Shown here piece after piece: positions 1 through 6,055 of a stretch of DNA of 36,284 bases. The stretch is from a virus. Made by a program: the position numbers and the translations under genes. The stretch's first letter is position 1, and each line of letters begins with the position of its first letter. Location of the stretch: positions 1-36,284 of the IMG/VR virus record IMGVR_UViG_3300035665_000134; one strand, given 5' to 3'. The notes beneath the pieces were generated by a model. It saw only the letters and a list, made by a program, of their open reading frames with translations, was not told the origin of the DNA and did not search any database.

Positions 1-233
1 AGGGCTTTGAGGACAATTCTTGGCACAACGATGCGTGTCCTCGATTTGAGAAGCAATTGCCCGACGGTAATTATTTGGTGATTTGGGTTAATTATGCAAA
101 CCCACAAGACCGAGACTATCCAGACTTTCATCGTTTCTCGATTGACTTGCACCAAGCAGATTTTACATATTTGGAAACATTACGGTCATCCGATAATTGG
201 CAAGACATACTTGATTTCATTGCATCCATTTAA
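1..233 (+). CDS. Hypothetical protein, 5' truncated
   Basis: An open frame enters from the left edge (first full codon at 3) and stops with TAA at 231-233, leaving 76 residues. The visible part starts GFEDNSWHNDACPRFE and is rich in Asp, Tyr and Trp, with no membrane segment and no motif that I recognise. It is followed 17 nt later by another small gene with a strong ribosome binding site, so it looks like the tail of the same rightward early operon. The start lies outside the window. It could be one of the small early phage proteins of unknown role; no function is proposed. Confidence 0.55.
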   Translation, partial: GFEDNSWHNDACPRFEKQLPDGNYLVIWVNYANPQDRDYPDFHRFSIDLHQADFTYLETLRSSDNWQDILDFIASI

Positions 234-250
234 CCTGACGGAGATTAGAC

Positions 251-463
251 ATGAAACCTATTTCTTATGATTTTCAAGAAGGACAACTTGTCCAACTGTT
301 CGAAGGTAGACCGCAAGCTTCTTGGGATATTTATTCCGTGCCGAATGAAATGCTGGAGTCGGCACTAGCTTGGAACGATTCAAACGGTGATTTCGAAGGG
401 TTAGAGCGTGTCACTCTGCTAGAGATTTTCCTGTCTGACTTCATTCAATCCAAGAAAGGTTAA
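251..463 (+). CDS. Small early phage protein, unknown function
   Basis: A 70-residue acidic protein (starts MKPISYDFQEGQ) with no recognisable domain, signal peptide or membrane helix. The start is supported by a GGAGATTAGAC leader ending directly at the ATG; almost the same leader precedes three genes near the right end of the window (34452, 34645, 35346). That links this left-end gene to the right-end early genes. Only 2 nt separate its stop from the next ATG, so the two are probably co-translated. Function unknown. Confidence 0.65.
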   Translation: MKPISYDFQEGQLVQLFEGRPQASWDIYSVPNEMLESALAWNDSNGDFEGLERVTLLEIFLSDFIQSKKG

Positions 464-465
464 TC

Positions 466-681
466 ATGAGAGAGACTGAACTATTCGGACATGAGAAATT
501 TGTCTGCTATTGGAGAACCGGTATCGACGGTCATGTTCATGAGATTCATGGCGCAGACTTTTTCACAAAGGACAACGGTTATTCCGAGTCGGACATAGAA
601 ATCCTTGCAAATATTCACATTGGCGAGTCGGCAGACTTGACCGCAGTAACGCAAGAGCATTACGTCTTGCGAATCGAATGA
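466..681 (+). CDS. Small early phage protein, unknown function
   Basis: A 71-residue acidic protein (starts MRETELFGHEKF) with several His, Tyr and Trp residues but no motif that I recognise. It begins 2 nt after the preceding stop; the ribosome binding site (AAGAAAGG) lies in the 3' end of that gene. Its own stop overlaps the ATG of the methyltransferase-like gene (ATGA at 678-681), the usual sign of translational coupling. It may be a small partner or regulator in the same operon; this is inference from position only. Confidence 0.65.
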   Translation: MRETELFGHEKFVCYWRTGIDGHVHEIHGADFFTKDNGYSESDIEILANIHIGESADLTAVTQEHYVLRIE

Positions 682-1268
682 GAGTCCTTGTTGCTTGCGA
701 GTATTCCGGCACGGTCAGAGATGCTTTTGTCCGTGCTGGACATTACGCCATGTCATGCGATCTGTTGCCAACTGAACAACCAGGTTTGCATTATCAAGGA
801 GACATCAGAGATGTTCTGACTGATGGTTGGGATTTGATGATTGCTCATCCCCCATGCACCTATCTCTGCTCATCCGGTCTTCATTGGAATAAAAGACGTC
901 CAGAACGGGCTGAGATGACTCTACAAGCCCTCGAATTCGTTCGACTGCTACTTGACGCACCTATTCCTAAAATTGCCTTAGAGAACCCTATAGGAGCAAT
1001 TTCAACGCAAATCAGGAAACCAGATCAAACTGTCCAACCCTACCAATTCGGACATGATGCAAGTAAGGCAACTTGCCTCTGGCTCAAAAACCTACCGCTG
1101 TTGCAGCCAACGCAAGAAATTCTCCCGCGCATGATCGACGGTAAACCGCGTTGGGGTAATCAGACAGATTCCGGTCAAAACAAATTGCCACCAAGCAAAG
1201 ACCGCTGGAAAATTCGTTCAACAACTTACTTAGGAATTGCAGAGGCTATGGCGCGTCAATGGGGTTAA
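678..1268 (+). CDS. Cytosine-C5 methyltransferase-like protein (short)
   Basis: A 196-residue protein with features of the C5-cytosine MTase catalytic core: an N-terminal VLVACEYSGTVRDAF segment (residues 3-17) matching SAM-binding motif I, an acidic residue after the second strand (D28), HPPC at 57-60 matching the catalytic Pro-Cys motif IV, and ENP at 102-104 matching motif VI (normally ENV). Full-length C5 MTases exceed 300 residues and carry a target-recognition domain; there is little room for one here. Comparable short proteins are common in phages and are usually annotated as DNA methyltransferase. It could protect phage DNA from host restriction or be a modified-base enzyme. The fold is fairly sure; activity and target are not. 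Confidence 0.7.
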   Translation: MRVLVACEYSGTVRDAFVRAGHYAMSCDLLPTEQPGLHYQGDIRDVLTDGWDLMIAHPPCTYLCSSGLHWNKRRPERAEMTLQALEFVRLLLDAPIPKIALENPIGAISTQIRKPDQTVQPYQFGHDASKATCLWLKNLPLLQPTQEILPRMIDGKPRWGNQTDSGQNKLPPSKDRWKIRSTTYLGIAEAMARQWG

Positions 1269-1355
1269 CCCATGTCGTGGTAGCCTTATTTCTTTTTAAC
1301 GCCTCCCAGGTGCCTTAAATCGCTTGCTAGAGGCATTCTTAAACAGGAGTAACCC

Positions 1356-1553
1356 ATGTCACCAGCTAAGAAACTGGCATTAGTCAAAAATTCTCCCGCG
1401 CGCGCCCCCGCGCCTAAGCCTGAGTCATCAGAACCGCTAACCATTTTGGACAACAAATTTCGGTGGACTCCACCAGGAACCGATATCAGAGAACGGTTCA
1501 AAGCAATGGGATTCAAAACCCCAAAACCCAAACGCCCCACATTCGGAAAATAA
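1356..1553 (+). CDS. Small basic Pro/Lys-rich protein (repeat copy A)
   Basis: A 65-residue basic protein (starts MSPAKKLALVKN) with an Ala/Pro-rich N-terminal linker and a C-terminal Lys/Pro tail ending PTFGK. ACAGGAG lies upstream of the ATG. No known domain. A second copy begins at 36164: its first 40 codons encode the same peptide, with three base differences in the first 30 nt and then 91 identical bases (1386-1476 versus 36194-36284). The upstream leader is also related. The gene lies just before the origin-like segment, so a nucleic-acid-binding role is possible but unproven. Confidence 0.65.
   Translation: MSPAKKLALVKNSPARAPAPKPESSEPLTILDNKFRWTPPGTDIRERFKAMGFKTPKPKRPTFGK
1386..1476 (+). 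repeat. 91-nt direct repeat, copy A
   Basis: Perfectly identical to 36194-36284, the last 91 bases of the window, inside the coding sequence of a small basic protein. Identity to copy B ceases at 1385 going left; the right-hand limit cannot be judged because copy B runs off the window. A weaker match continues upstream, including AATCGCTTGCTAGAGGCATT at 1318-1337 against 36127-36146 with one mismatch. Confidence 0.95.
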
Positions 1554-1624
1554 CCCCTGCTTAATTTTTAAGCAAATCGGGTTTTCCCATATACATATTT
1601 TTTAAGAAATATAACCATTGTCGA

Positions 1625-1646
1625 TAATACTACGACAGTAGTATTA
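1625..1646. repeat. Perfect 9-bp inverted repeat in AT-rich region
   Basis: TAATACTAC (1625-1633) and GTAGTATTA (1638-1646) are exact reverse complements separated by GACA. It lies about 75 bp left of the DnaA-box cluster. It may form a hairpin or cruciform, or be a binding site for a dimeric protein. No T-run follows, so it does not look like a terminator. Confidence 0.7.
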
Positions 1647-1719
1647 AGGAACTAGTAATGTAGTAGTACTAATGTAGAACAGTACTATATTCTATATAAC
1701 CAAGAATCATGCCAGGTAG

Positions 1720-1752
1720 TTATCCACACAGTTATCAACAGCTTTATCCACA
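1720..1752 (+). other. Three DnaA-box-like sites with 12-bp phasing
   Basis: TTATCCACA at 1720-1728, TTATCAACA at 1732-1740 and TTATCCACA at 1744-1752. The outer two match the bacterial DnaA box consensus TTATNCACA perfectly and the middle one differs at one position. All three have the same orientation and start exactly 12 bp apart. Chance occurrence of two perfect boxes plus a near-match in phase is unlikely. They are the core of the proposed origin. Confidence 0.7.
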
Positions 1753-1788
1753 GGCTATTGAATGAAAGGAAACGATAGAAATTACTCA

Positions 1789-1816
1789 TTGTTAAAGTTA
1801 TTTGTGTTACTGTAAT
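1789..1816 (+). promoter_or_regulatory. Candidate sigma70 promoter before gene at 1867
   Basis: TTGTTA (1789-1794, 4/6 to the -35 consensus), a 16-bp spacer and TGTAAT (1811-1816, 5/6 to the -10 consensus). The predicted start site would be near 1823, at the left edge of a perfect palindrome. It would drive the zinc-binding protein gene and the recombination operon downstream. Confidence 0.45.
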
Positions 1817-1823
1817 GTCCGGT

Positions 1824-1839
1824 TGTGCAATTTTGCACA
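1824..1839. promoter_or_regulatory. Candidate operator, 7-bp perfect palindrome
   Basis: TGTGCAA and TTGCACA are perfect reverse complements separated by TT. The palindrome sits exactly where the transcript from the promoter at 1789-1816 would start, so a bound dimeric repressor would block initiation. The small HTH protein encoded at 5813-6055 at the end of the same operon is an obvious but untested candidate ligand. Confidence 0.45.
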
Positions 1840-1866
1840 GCGATTAGACCTTCTAGGAGATTAGTT

Positions 1867-2142
1867 ATGACGTACCTGAAAGACATTAAGTTGTGCGTAG
1901 ACTGCGCGTTCTACGGCAACCCACACGGTCAGAAAGACCGCTGTATCAATCCAGAAGTTACCGAAGTCAGCATGGTAACTGGCAAGGAAGATTACCCCTA
2001 TTGCTTTGCTCAACGTCAGTCCTACCGGCTTGGTGACTGCGGTCAGTCTGCGCGTTTCTTTGTCCTGAATGAAGAAATGTCTATTGAACGCGAAAAGAAG
2101 CGCCAGGAGTTCGAGGAAGCTATGCGTGACTGTCCGTTCTAA
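1867..2142 (+). CDS. Cys-rich, probably zinc-binding small phage protein
   Basis: A 91-residue protein. The ATG at 1867 is chosen over an upstream in-frame GTG at 1825, because AGGAG precedes it at proper spacing and the GTG lies inside the palindromic operator. Cysteines are arranged as C-x2-C near residues 9-12 (CVDC), a C before INP, a C after DYPY, and a C in GDCGQSARFF. This spacing matches a common phage family beginning 'LC.DC.(H/F)...C.(H/N)P...VTG....C...R...CG..ARFF', thought to bind zinc. It is the first gene after the origin-like region. Specific role unknown. Confidence 0.7.
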   Translation: MTYLKDIKLCVDCAFYGNPHGQKDRCINPEVTEVSMVTGKEDYPYCFAQRQSYRLGDCGQSARFFVLNEEMSIEREKKRQEFEEAMRDCPF

Positions 2143-2151
2143 GGGGATGCC

Positions 2152-2385
2152 ATGACTAAAGATGACATTATCCGCATGGCGAGGGAAGCTAACGGTGAAC
2201 CAGCATGGGATGGCGGTGTTGACTGGTATTGGGATGAAGTCGAACGGTTTGCCAACCTAGTCGCAGCAGCAGAGCGTGAGGCATGTGCGAAAGTGTGTGA
2301 AAACCTGGTTATCGAGCATCCAGGACGTGCTGACCTGACCGCCAAACAGTGCGCTTTTGCTATCCGCGAAAGGGGTGCGCCATGA
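2152..2385 (+). CDS. Conserved phage hypothetical protein
   Basis: A 77-residue protein starting MTKDDIIRMAREANGEPAW, with an ERFANLVAAAEREACAKVCE helix in the middle. Proteins with an 'I.RMAREAG ... ERFA.LVAAAEREACA' pattern are frequent in phages of proteobacteria and are always hypothetical. GGGGATGCC precedes the ATG. The stop overlaps the next small gene (ATGA at 2382-2385), indicating coupled translation. No catalytic motif is visible. Confidence 0.75.
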   Translation: MTKDDIIRMAREANGEPAWDGGVDWYWDEVERFANLVAAAEREACAKVCENLVIEHPGRADLTAKQCAFAIRERGAP

Positions 2386-2525
2386 CCAATGAAATAGCCA
2401 AGCTACCCTGGTCGCTCACTTGTGAGATTGCCTGTCGCGCAATGTTGCTAAACATATCTTTCGAGCAAGCAGTTCAAATTGCTATCCGTCAATACTTAGA
2501 AGTTACAAAAGGGGAAACTCAATGA
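2382..2525 (+). CDS. Small hypothetical protein, 47 aa
   Basis: A short frame starting MTNEIAKLPWSLTCEIACRA and ending VTKGETQ. Support comes from overlaps at both ends: its ATG overlaps the upstream stop (ATGA at 2382-2385) and its stop overlaps the exonuclease ATG (ATGA at 2522-2525). It fills what would otherwise be a gap in a tightly packed operon. One amphipathic helical stretch is likely in the middle; no known motif. It may be a coupling peptide for exonuclease translation or a real small protein. Confidence 0.55.
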   Translation: MTNEIAKLPWSLTCEIACRAMLLNISFEQAVQIAIRQYLEVTKGETQ

Positions 2526-3427
2526 CAAGTCCTAATCAAGATGATTTCGCGCCAGAGATTCGGCGCTCTGCCTGGTGGTCAGGTGACAGCCGTAAAGCTG
2601 CTAATGGTCGCGCTGCTGACGTGATCCTAGAAAAGCTAGGCAAGAAGGAAGCGCCTGATCTGAGCAACATTGAAGCTGTCCAGATGGGCAAAGTGATGGA
2701 GCCTACCATTGCCAGACTATTCCAGGATAAGCACAAGATCGAACTCAAGGACGCAGACTATGCACTTTCACATCCGGTTGAAACGTGGATGCGCTCTCAC
2801 TTTGATTACATCAGTGCAGATGGACGCACGCTCGTTGAATGCAAAAATTACAACGCTAGCGTTATGTCTAAGTTCGACGAAGAAACAGGTGTGGTTCCTG
2901 CTGCTGATATGGCGCAACTTGTCCACGAAGCGGCCTGCCATAACGTGGATGAGATTTACCTTGCGGTCTTGTTTGGGGGGCAGGCATTCCGTACCTATCA
3001 CTTCAACATCACGCCAGAGATGAAAGAAGACCTGATCCGACAAATGGCAAAACTTTGGGGCATGGTAGCCACCAACACCCTGCCAGAACCTGATTCTCTC
3101 GACAGCGTGAAGCTTATCTATCCAGAGTCCACAGAAGCCACCATCGTCGCGTCCGGCGCTGTCGAGAAAGCCTGTGAAGCACTCAAGGCATACAAGGCCA
3201 AGATCAAGGAACTAGAGGATCAGTCAGAAGCATTAGAAGTCGCTATCAGGGGCTACATGGCAGACAAGTCAACCCTGACAGACTTAGGCGGCAGAACCCT
3301 AGCAACCTGGCGCACCGCTAAGTCTTCCAGCAAGTTTGACGCAAAGCTATTCCAGCAAGCTATGCCGGACATCTATGAAAAGTTTGTTGTGGAAACGCCA
3401 GGTAGTCGTAGATTCCTTTTGAAATAG
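2522..3427 (+). CDS. YqaJ/lambda-Exo-type recombination exonuclease
   Basis: A 301-residue protein of the YqaJ viral recombinase group in the PD-(D/E)XK nuclease superfamily. It would digest one strand of double-stranded ends to expose ssDNA for annealing. Visible motifs: early RRSAWWSGDSR, GKVMEP with a conserved Glu at 60, HFDYISADG with D95, then VECKN with the E107-x-K109 catalytic pair. A coiled-coil stretch follows at about 214-240, and the C terminus (FDAKLFQQAMPDIYEKFVVETPGSRRFLLK region) resembles the usual end of this family. GGGGAAACTCA precedes the ATG. The next gene is RecT-like, giving the classic exonuclease plus annealing pair, which supports replication by recombination or end repair. 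Confidence 0.88.
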   Translation: MTSPNQDDFAPEIRRSAWWSGDSRKAANGRAADVILEKLGKKEAPDLSNIEAVQMGKVMEPTIARLFQDKHKIELKDADYALSHPVETWMRSHFDYISADGRTLVECKNYNASVMSKFDEETGVVPAADMAQLVHEAACHNVDEIYLAVLFGGQAFRTYHFNITPEMKEDLIRQMAKLWGMVATNTLPEPDSLDSVKLIYPESTEATIVASGAVEKACEALKAYKAKIKELEDQSEALEVAIRGYMADKSTLTDLGGRTLATWRTAKSSSKFDAKLFQQAMPDIYEKFVVETPGSRRFLLK

Positions 3428-3437
3428 GAGATGAGAA

Positions 3438-4250
3438 ATGAGTAACTTAGTACCAGTGCAAGACATAGAACGTATGGCATTAGCTGTTGCTAAGTCCGGT
3501 CTATTTGGTGTCAAGACCGCAGACGAAGCAATGGCGTTGATGTTAATCGCTCAGGCCGAAGGCCAGCACCCTGCAATAGCTGCGCGTGACTATCACATTA
3601 TTCAGGGCAGACCAGCACTCAAAGCTGACGCAATGCTGGCACGTTTCCAAAACTCAGGCGGCAAGGTGCAATGGGAGGACTACACAGATGAACGAGTTTC
3701 TGGAATTTTTAGTCATCCTAGTGGCGGGTCTATTACTGTTACTTGGACTCTCGATCAGGCAAAGCATATTGGATTGGTTAAGCCTAGTTCGGGATGGCAT
3801 AAGTATCCTCGCGCAATGCTTAGATCGCGCTGCATCTCAGAAGGAATCAGAGCAGTGTATCCAGGCTGTGTGGTTGGAACCTACTCAGTGGAGGAAGTCC
3901 AGGACTTTGACGATAAACCGGCAAAGACTGCTGCACCAGAGATCAAAGACATGGGTGCGGCAGACATCGTTGACGAGATTAAGTCAGCTAAGGCCGTAGG
4001 TGAGGATTTTTTGCCTCTGTACATTCCAGGTCAAGAGGAACCATACGATACAGCGGTGAGTTTAGAAGATTGGGAGAGTATCTTTTACCAGATGATTTCA
4101 AAGGTAAAAGCAGGAAAGCTTGATGACAAGCAGAAGCTAGAGAAGCTTAAAGCTTTCAAACAATCCAATCAGCAGGTTATTGAAACAATGACACCCACAG
4201 CACGAACCAAGGTGTTGGCAGCGGTAAATACACTGGAGGCATCAGCATGA
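3438..4250 (+). CDS. RecT-like ssDNA annealing protein
   Basis: A 270-residue protein resembling phage RecT-family single-strand annealing proteins. Seen: an N-terminal AEGQHPAIAARDYHIIQGRPALKADAML segment (about 40-67), a central beta-rich region (GSITVTWTLDQAKHIGL), and WHKYPRAMLRSRCISEGIRAVYPG (120-143), matching the 'W.kyP..Ml..R......R..fp' signature. It would coat the strand made by the exonuclease and anneal it to complementary DNA. The C-terminal third is acidic and less conserved. AGGAGATGAGAA lies before the ATG. It overlaps the following gene by 4 nt (ATGA). Confidence 0.85.
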   Translation: MSNLVPVQDIERMALAVAKSGLFGVKTADEAMALMLIAQAEGQHPAIAARDYHIIQGRPALKADAMLARFQNSGGKVQWEDYTDERVSGIFSHPSGGSITVTWTLDQAKHIGLVKPSSGWHKYPRAMLRSRCISEGIRAVYPGCVVGTYSVEEVQDFDDKPAKTAAPEIKDMGAADIVDEIKSAKAVGEDFLPLYIPGQEEPYDTAVSLEDWESIFYQMISKVKAGKLDDKQKLEKLKAFKQSNQQVIETMTPTARTKVLAAVNTLEASA

Positions 4251-4549
4251 AACAGCATCAATCAGAACCAGGCAAGGGCGTACTCTTTCAGAACGATAAG
4301 AAAGCGCCAGGATCGGCACAGCCTGACTACAAAGGCGTACTCACTGTAGACCGAGATGTTAAGGCGGGTGAGCAGGTCAAAATTGCCGCCTGGAAAAAAG
4401 CCACCAGAATTGGTGAACTGATTAGCCTAGCGCAAGACAACTGGACACCCGATCCTAATTACCGCAAGCCACCAATGGAAGCGCCACAGGCTACGCTCAA
4501 GAAGCCTCGGGAGTATGACCCATTCAAGGATGACGAAGTACCGTTCTGA
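4247..4549 (+). CDS. SSB-like protein with acidic C-terminal tip
   Basis: A 100-residue protein. The segment GVLFQNDKKAPGSAQPDYKGVLTVDRDVKAGEQVKIAAWKK resembles phage proteins of the 'L(F)KND.K....PDY.G....... .I..W.K' kind, predicted OB-fold-like and often called SSB-like or DUF736-like. The C terminus, EYDPFKDDEVPF, closely imitates the acidic Asp/Glu-x-Pro-Phe tip by which bacterial SSB recruits partner proteins. It lies directly after exonuclease and RecT-like genes, with ATGA upstream and TGATG downstream overlaps. A role in ssDNA protection during recombination is likely; ssDNA binding itself is inferred. Confidence 0.65.
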   Translation: MKQHQSEPGKGVLFQNDKKAPGSAQPDYKGVLTVDRDVKAGEQVKIAAWKKATRIGELISLAQDNWTPDPNYRKPPMEAPQATLKKPREYDPFKDDEVPF

Positions 4550-4869
4550 TGGCTTCCTCTAAAACACCAACCCAACGCAGTCTTGAGTATCTGCGAGATC
4601 AAGGCTACTTCTGCGCGATAGTAGAGAAATGGAATCCTTGGTCAAAGATACGTCAAGACCTTTGGGGATGGTGCGACATCCTGGCTATTCGCAAGAACGA
4701 AGTCTTAGCCGTTCAGGTGACTAGCACGGGTGTCGCAGAGAGGATCAAGAAAATTCAAGAATCACCCACGATTGCGCTGGTCAGAGATGCCGGTATTCGA
4801 GTTGAATGTCATGGCTGGCGCAAGAATGTCAAAGGCAGATACGTTATTAGAGTGGAGGATATTTCATGA
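4549..4869 (+). CDS. PD-(D/E)XK-like nuclease-fold protein
   Basis: A 106-residue protein with a signature seen in small phage endonuclease-like proteins: RSLEYLRDQGY, then DLWGWCDILAI (about 37-47) followed by VLAVQVTS (about 51-58) and an ERIKKI helix. In the Holliday-junction-resolvase/VRR-like fold the strand after the Asp carries (E/Q)-x-K; here it reads Q-V-T, so the Lys position is replaced. It may be a variant active site with Lys supplied elsewhere, or a non-catalytic DNA-binding relative. Position in the recombination operon supports a DNA-processing job, such as junction resolution. The start overlaps the preceding stop (TGATG). Confidence 0.6.
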   Translation: MASSKTPTQRSLEYLRDQGYFCAIVEKWNPWSKIRQDLWGWCDILAIRKNEVLAVQVTSTGVAERIKKIQESPTIALVRDAGIRVECHGWRKNVKGRYVIRVEDIS

Positions 4870-5072
4870 ACGCAGCGAACCTAACTAAGTCTGATCGCTT
4901 GCAGCGCGTGTTTAAGTTGCTGTCGGGCGGTGGTGAGTTTACTACTCTGGAGATCATCCAGAGAGCAGGTGTTTGTGCAGTCAATAGCATCATCTCGGAG
5001 TTGCGGCAGAACGGTTATCAGATCGACTGTCAGCGGCGTAATGACAAGTGGTTTTATAGGATGACAATATGA
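4866..5072 (+). CDS. Small winged helix-turn-helix protein
   Basis: A 68-residue protein with the layout of a minimal winged HTH: helix (SDRLQRVFKLLSGGGEF), helix-turn-helix (TTLEIIQRAGVCAVNSIISELRQNGY) and a beta wing (QIDCQRRNDKWFYRMTI). Small phage proteins of this kind are annotated as HTH domain proteins and probably bind DNA. It overlaps the nuclease-like gene by 4 nt (ATGA) and the glycosyltransferase gene by 4 nt. It may regulate this operon or be an accessory to recombination; context does not decide. Confidence 0.7.
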   Translation: MNAANLTKSDRLQRVFKLLSGGGEFTTLEIIQRAGVCAVNSIISELRQNGYQIDCQRRNDKWFYRMTI

Positions 5073-5803
5073 AAGTATTTATCGCAACACCAATGTACGG
5101 CGGTCAGTGTTTCGGCTTCTATGCTCAGTCTTTATTGCAACTAAACAACATGATGCGTGACAAAGAGATCACCACCATGATGAGTTTTATGTTCAACGAA
5201 AGTCTGATTACCAGAGGACGTAACGCATTGGTTCACCAGTTCCTAAAGACTGACTGCACCCACTTGTTTTTCATTGACGCTGACATACGCTTTAACCCTG
5301 CTGATGTCTTTCCTATGCTAGACGCTGACAAAGATATTATTTGCGGCATCTACCCTAAGAAAGAAATCAACTGGCATGGCATCACCAGAGCAGTAGAAGC
5401 CGGTGTATCACCAGACGAACTAAAGTGGCACACAGGTAGCTTTGTGGTCAACCTGGTGGGCTACACAGGCGAGGTGACTGTGCCTGTCAGCGAACCTGTC
5501 GAGATTTGGAATGGCGGCACAGGCTTTATGATCATCAAGCGGGAAGTGTTCGAGAAGCTGGCTGACTCAGTTCCGGCCTACACCAACGATGTCACAGACC
5601 TGGCAGGCAACATCAAGGCTGATGAGATCAAAGAGTTCTTTGCTACCAGTATCGAACCAGGCACAAACCGACTGCTGTCAGAGGATTACCACTTCTGCCG
5701 TATCTGGCGAGAGGCTGGCGGTCAAGTCCACGCAGCACCTTGGGCGCACCTAGCCCACGTTGGAACCTATGTCTTTGAAGGCGCTCTGACGCCAGCACCA
5801 TAA
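5069..5803 (+). CDS. Family-2-like (GT-A) glycosyltransferase
   Basis: A 244-residue protein with features of phage GT-A glycosyltransferases: N-terminal VFIATPMYGG, RGRNALVHQFL (49-59), and HLFFIDADIRF with the metal-binding D70-A-D72. A GGTGFMIIKREVFEKL segment and a C-terminal SEDYHFCRIWREAGG acidic motif complete the fold. No membrane helix, so it should be cytosolic. It would transfer a sugar from a nucleotide-sugar donor, possibly to modified phage DNA or to a virion or host glycan. It sits in the DNA-recombination operon rather than among the tail genes, which slightly favours a DNA-related acceptor. Acceptor and donor are unknown. Confidence 0.78.
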   Translation: MKVFIATPMYGGQCFGFYAQSLLQLNNMMRDKEITTMMSFMFNESLITRGRNALVHQFLKTDCTHLFFIDADIRFNPADVFPMLDADKDIICGIYPKKEINWHGITRAVEAGVSPDELKWHTGSFVVNLVGYTGEVTVPVSEPVEIWNGGTGFMIIKREVFEKLADSVPAYTNDVTDLAGNIKADEIKEFFATSIEPGTNRLLSEDYHFCRIWREAGGQVHAAPWAHLAHVGTYVFEGALTPAP

Positions 5804-5812
5804 GGAGAGATC

Positions 5813-6055
5813 ATGTCAGAAGAAACTAAAAAGCATATGCCAGAGCATGACATCTTTGACATCATCAAGGATGAGTTCAGACTGAAGAATGATCGGGAAC
5901 TGTCAGAGTTCTTGGAGATCACGCCATCAGTGTTGAGCAGACTGCGGCATGGCAAGATGACATTCACGCCAACCTATCTGCTGGCTGTGCATGATGCGAC
6001 AGATTGGAGTCTGGATAAGATTAGAGGCTACCTGCCAGGTAGTTCTATCGAGTGA
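5813..6055 (+). CDS. Cro/CI-like HTH regulator (XRE type), putative
   Basis: An 80-residue protein. The region from about residue 27 (NDRELSEFLEITPSVLSRLRHGKMTFTPTYLLAVHDATDWSLDKIRGYL) has the five-helix pattern of XRE-type DNA-binding domains, with the HTH at ELSEFLEITPSVLSRLRHG. GGAGAGATC precedes the ATG. No oligomerisation or RecA-cleavable domain is present, so it resembles Cro rather than a full CI repressor. It is near the end of the early operon, close to the junction with the convergent late block, and could bind palindromic operators such as 1824-1839. With no integrase seen, timing of lytic transcription is more likely than lysogeny. Confidence 0.65.
   Translation: MSEETKKHMPEHDIFDIIKDEFRLKNDRELSEFLEITPSVLSRLRHGKMTFTPTYLLAVHDATDWSLDKIRGYLPGSSIE

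Larger units (their letters stand above)
1554..1866. other. Intergenic oriC-like segment
   Basis: A 313-nt non-coding stretch. From left to right it holds a 7-bp stem with 3-nt loop (1558-1574), an AT-rich tract, a perfect 9-bp inverted repeat (1625-1633 and 1638-1646), two direct copies of TAATGTAG (1656-1663 and 1670-1677), an AGTACT-rich stretch, and three DnaA-box-like 9-mers starting at 1720, 1732 and 1744. A promoter and a palindromic operator candidate follow before the next gene. AT-rich DNA with repeats beside clustered DnaA boxes is the architecture of bacterial-type origins. The sequence elements are visible; the origin function is inferred. Confidence 0.5.

Noticed and set aside
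1286-1540. Open minus-strand frame opposite the small MSPAKK gene
   Set aside because: It is antisense to a repeated gene with a good ribosome binding site and has composition typical of a shadow frame; no start signal was found.
1720-1752. The 12-bp repeats as a CRISPR or tRNA-like element
   Set aside because: Units are too short and lack spacers or cloverleaf potential; the DnaA-box consensus explains them better.
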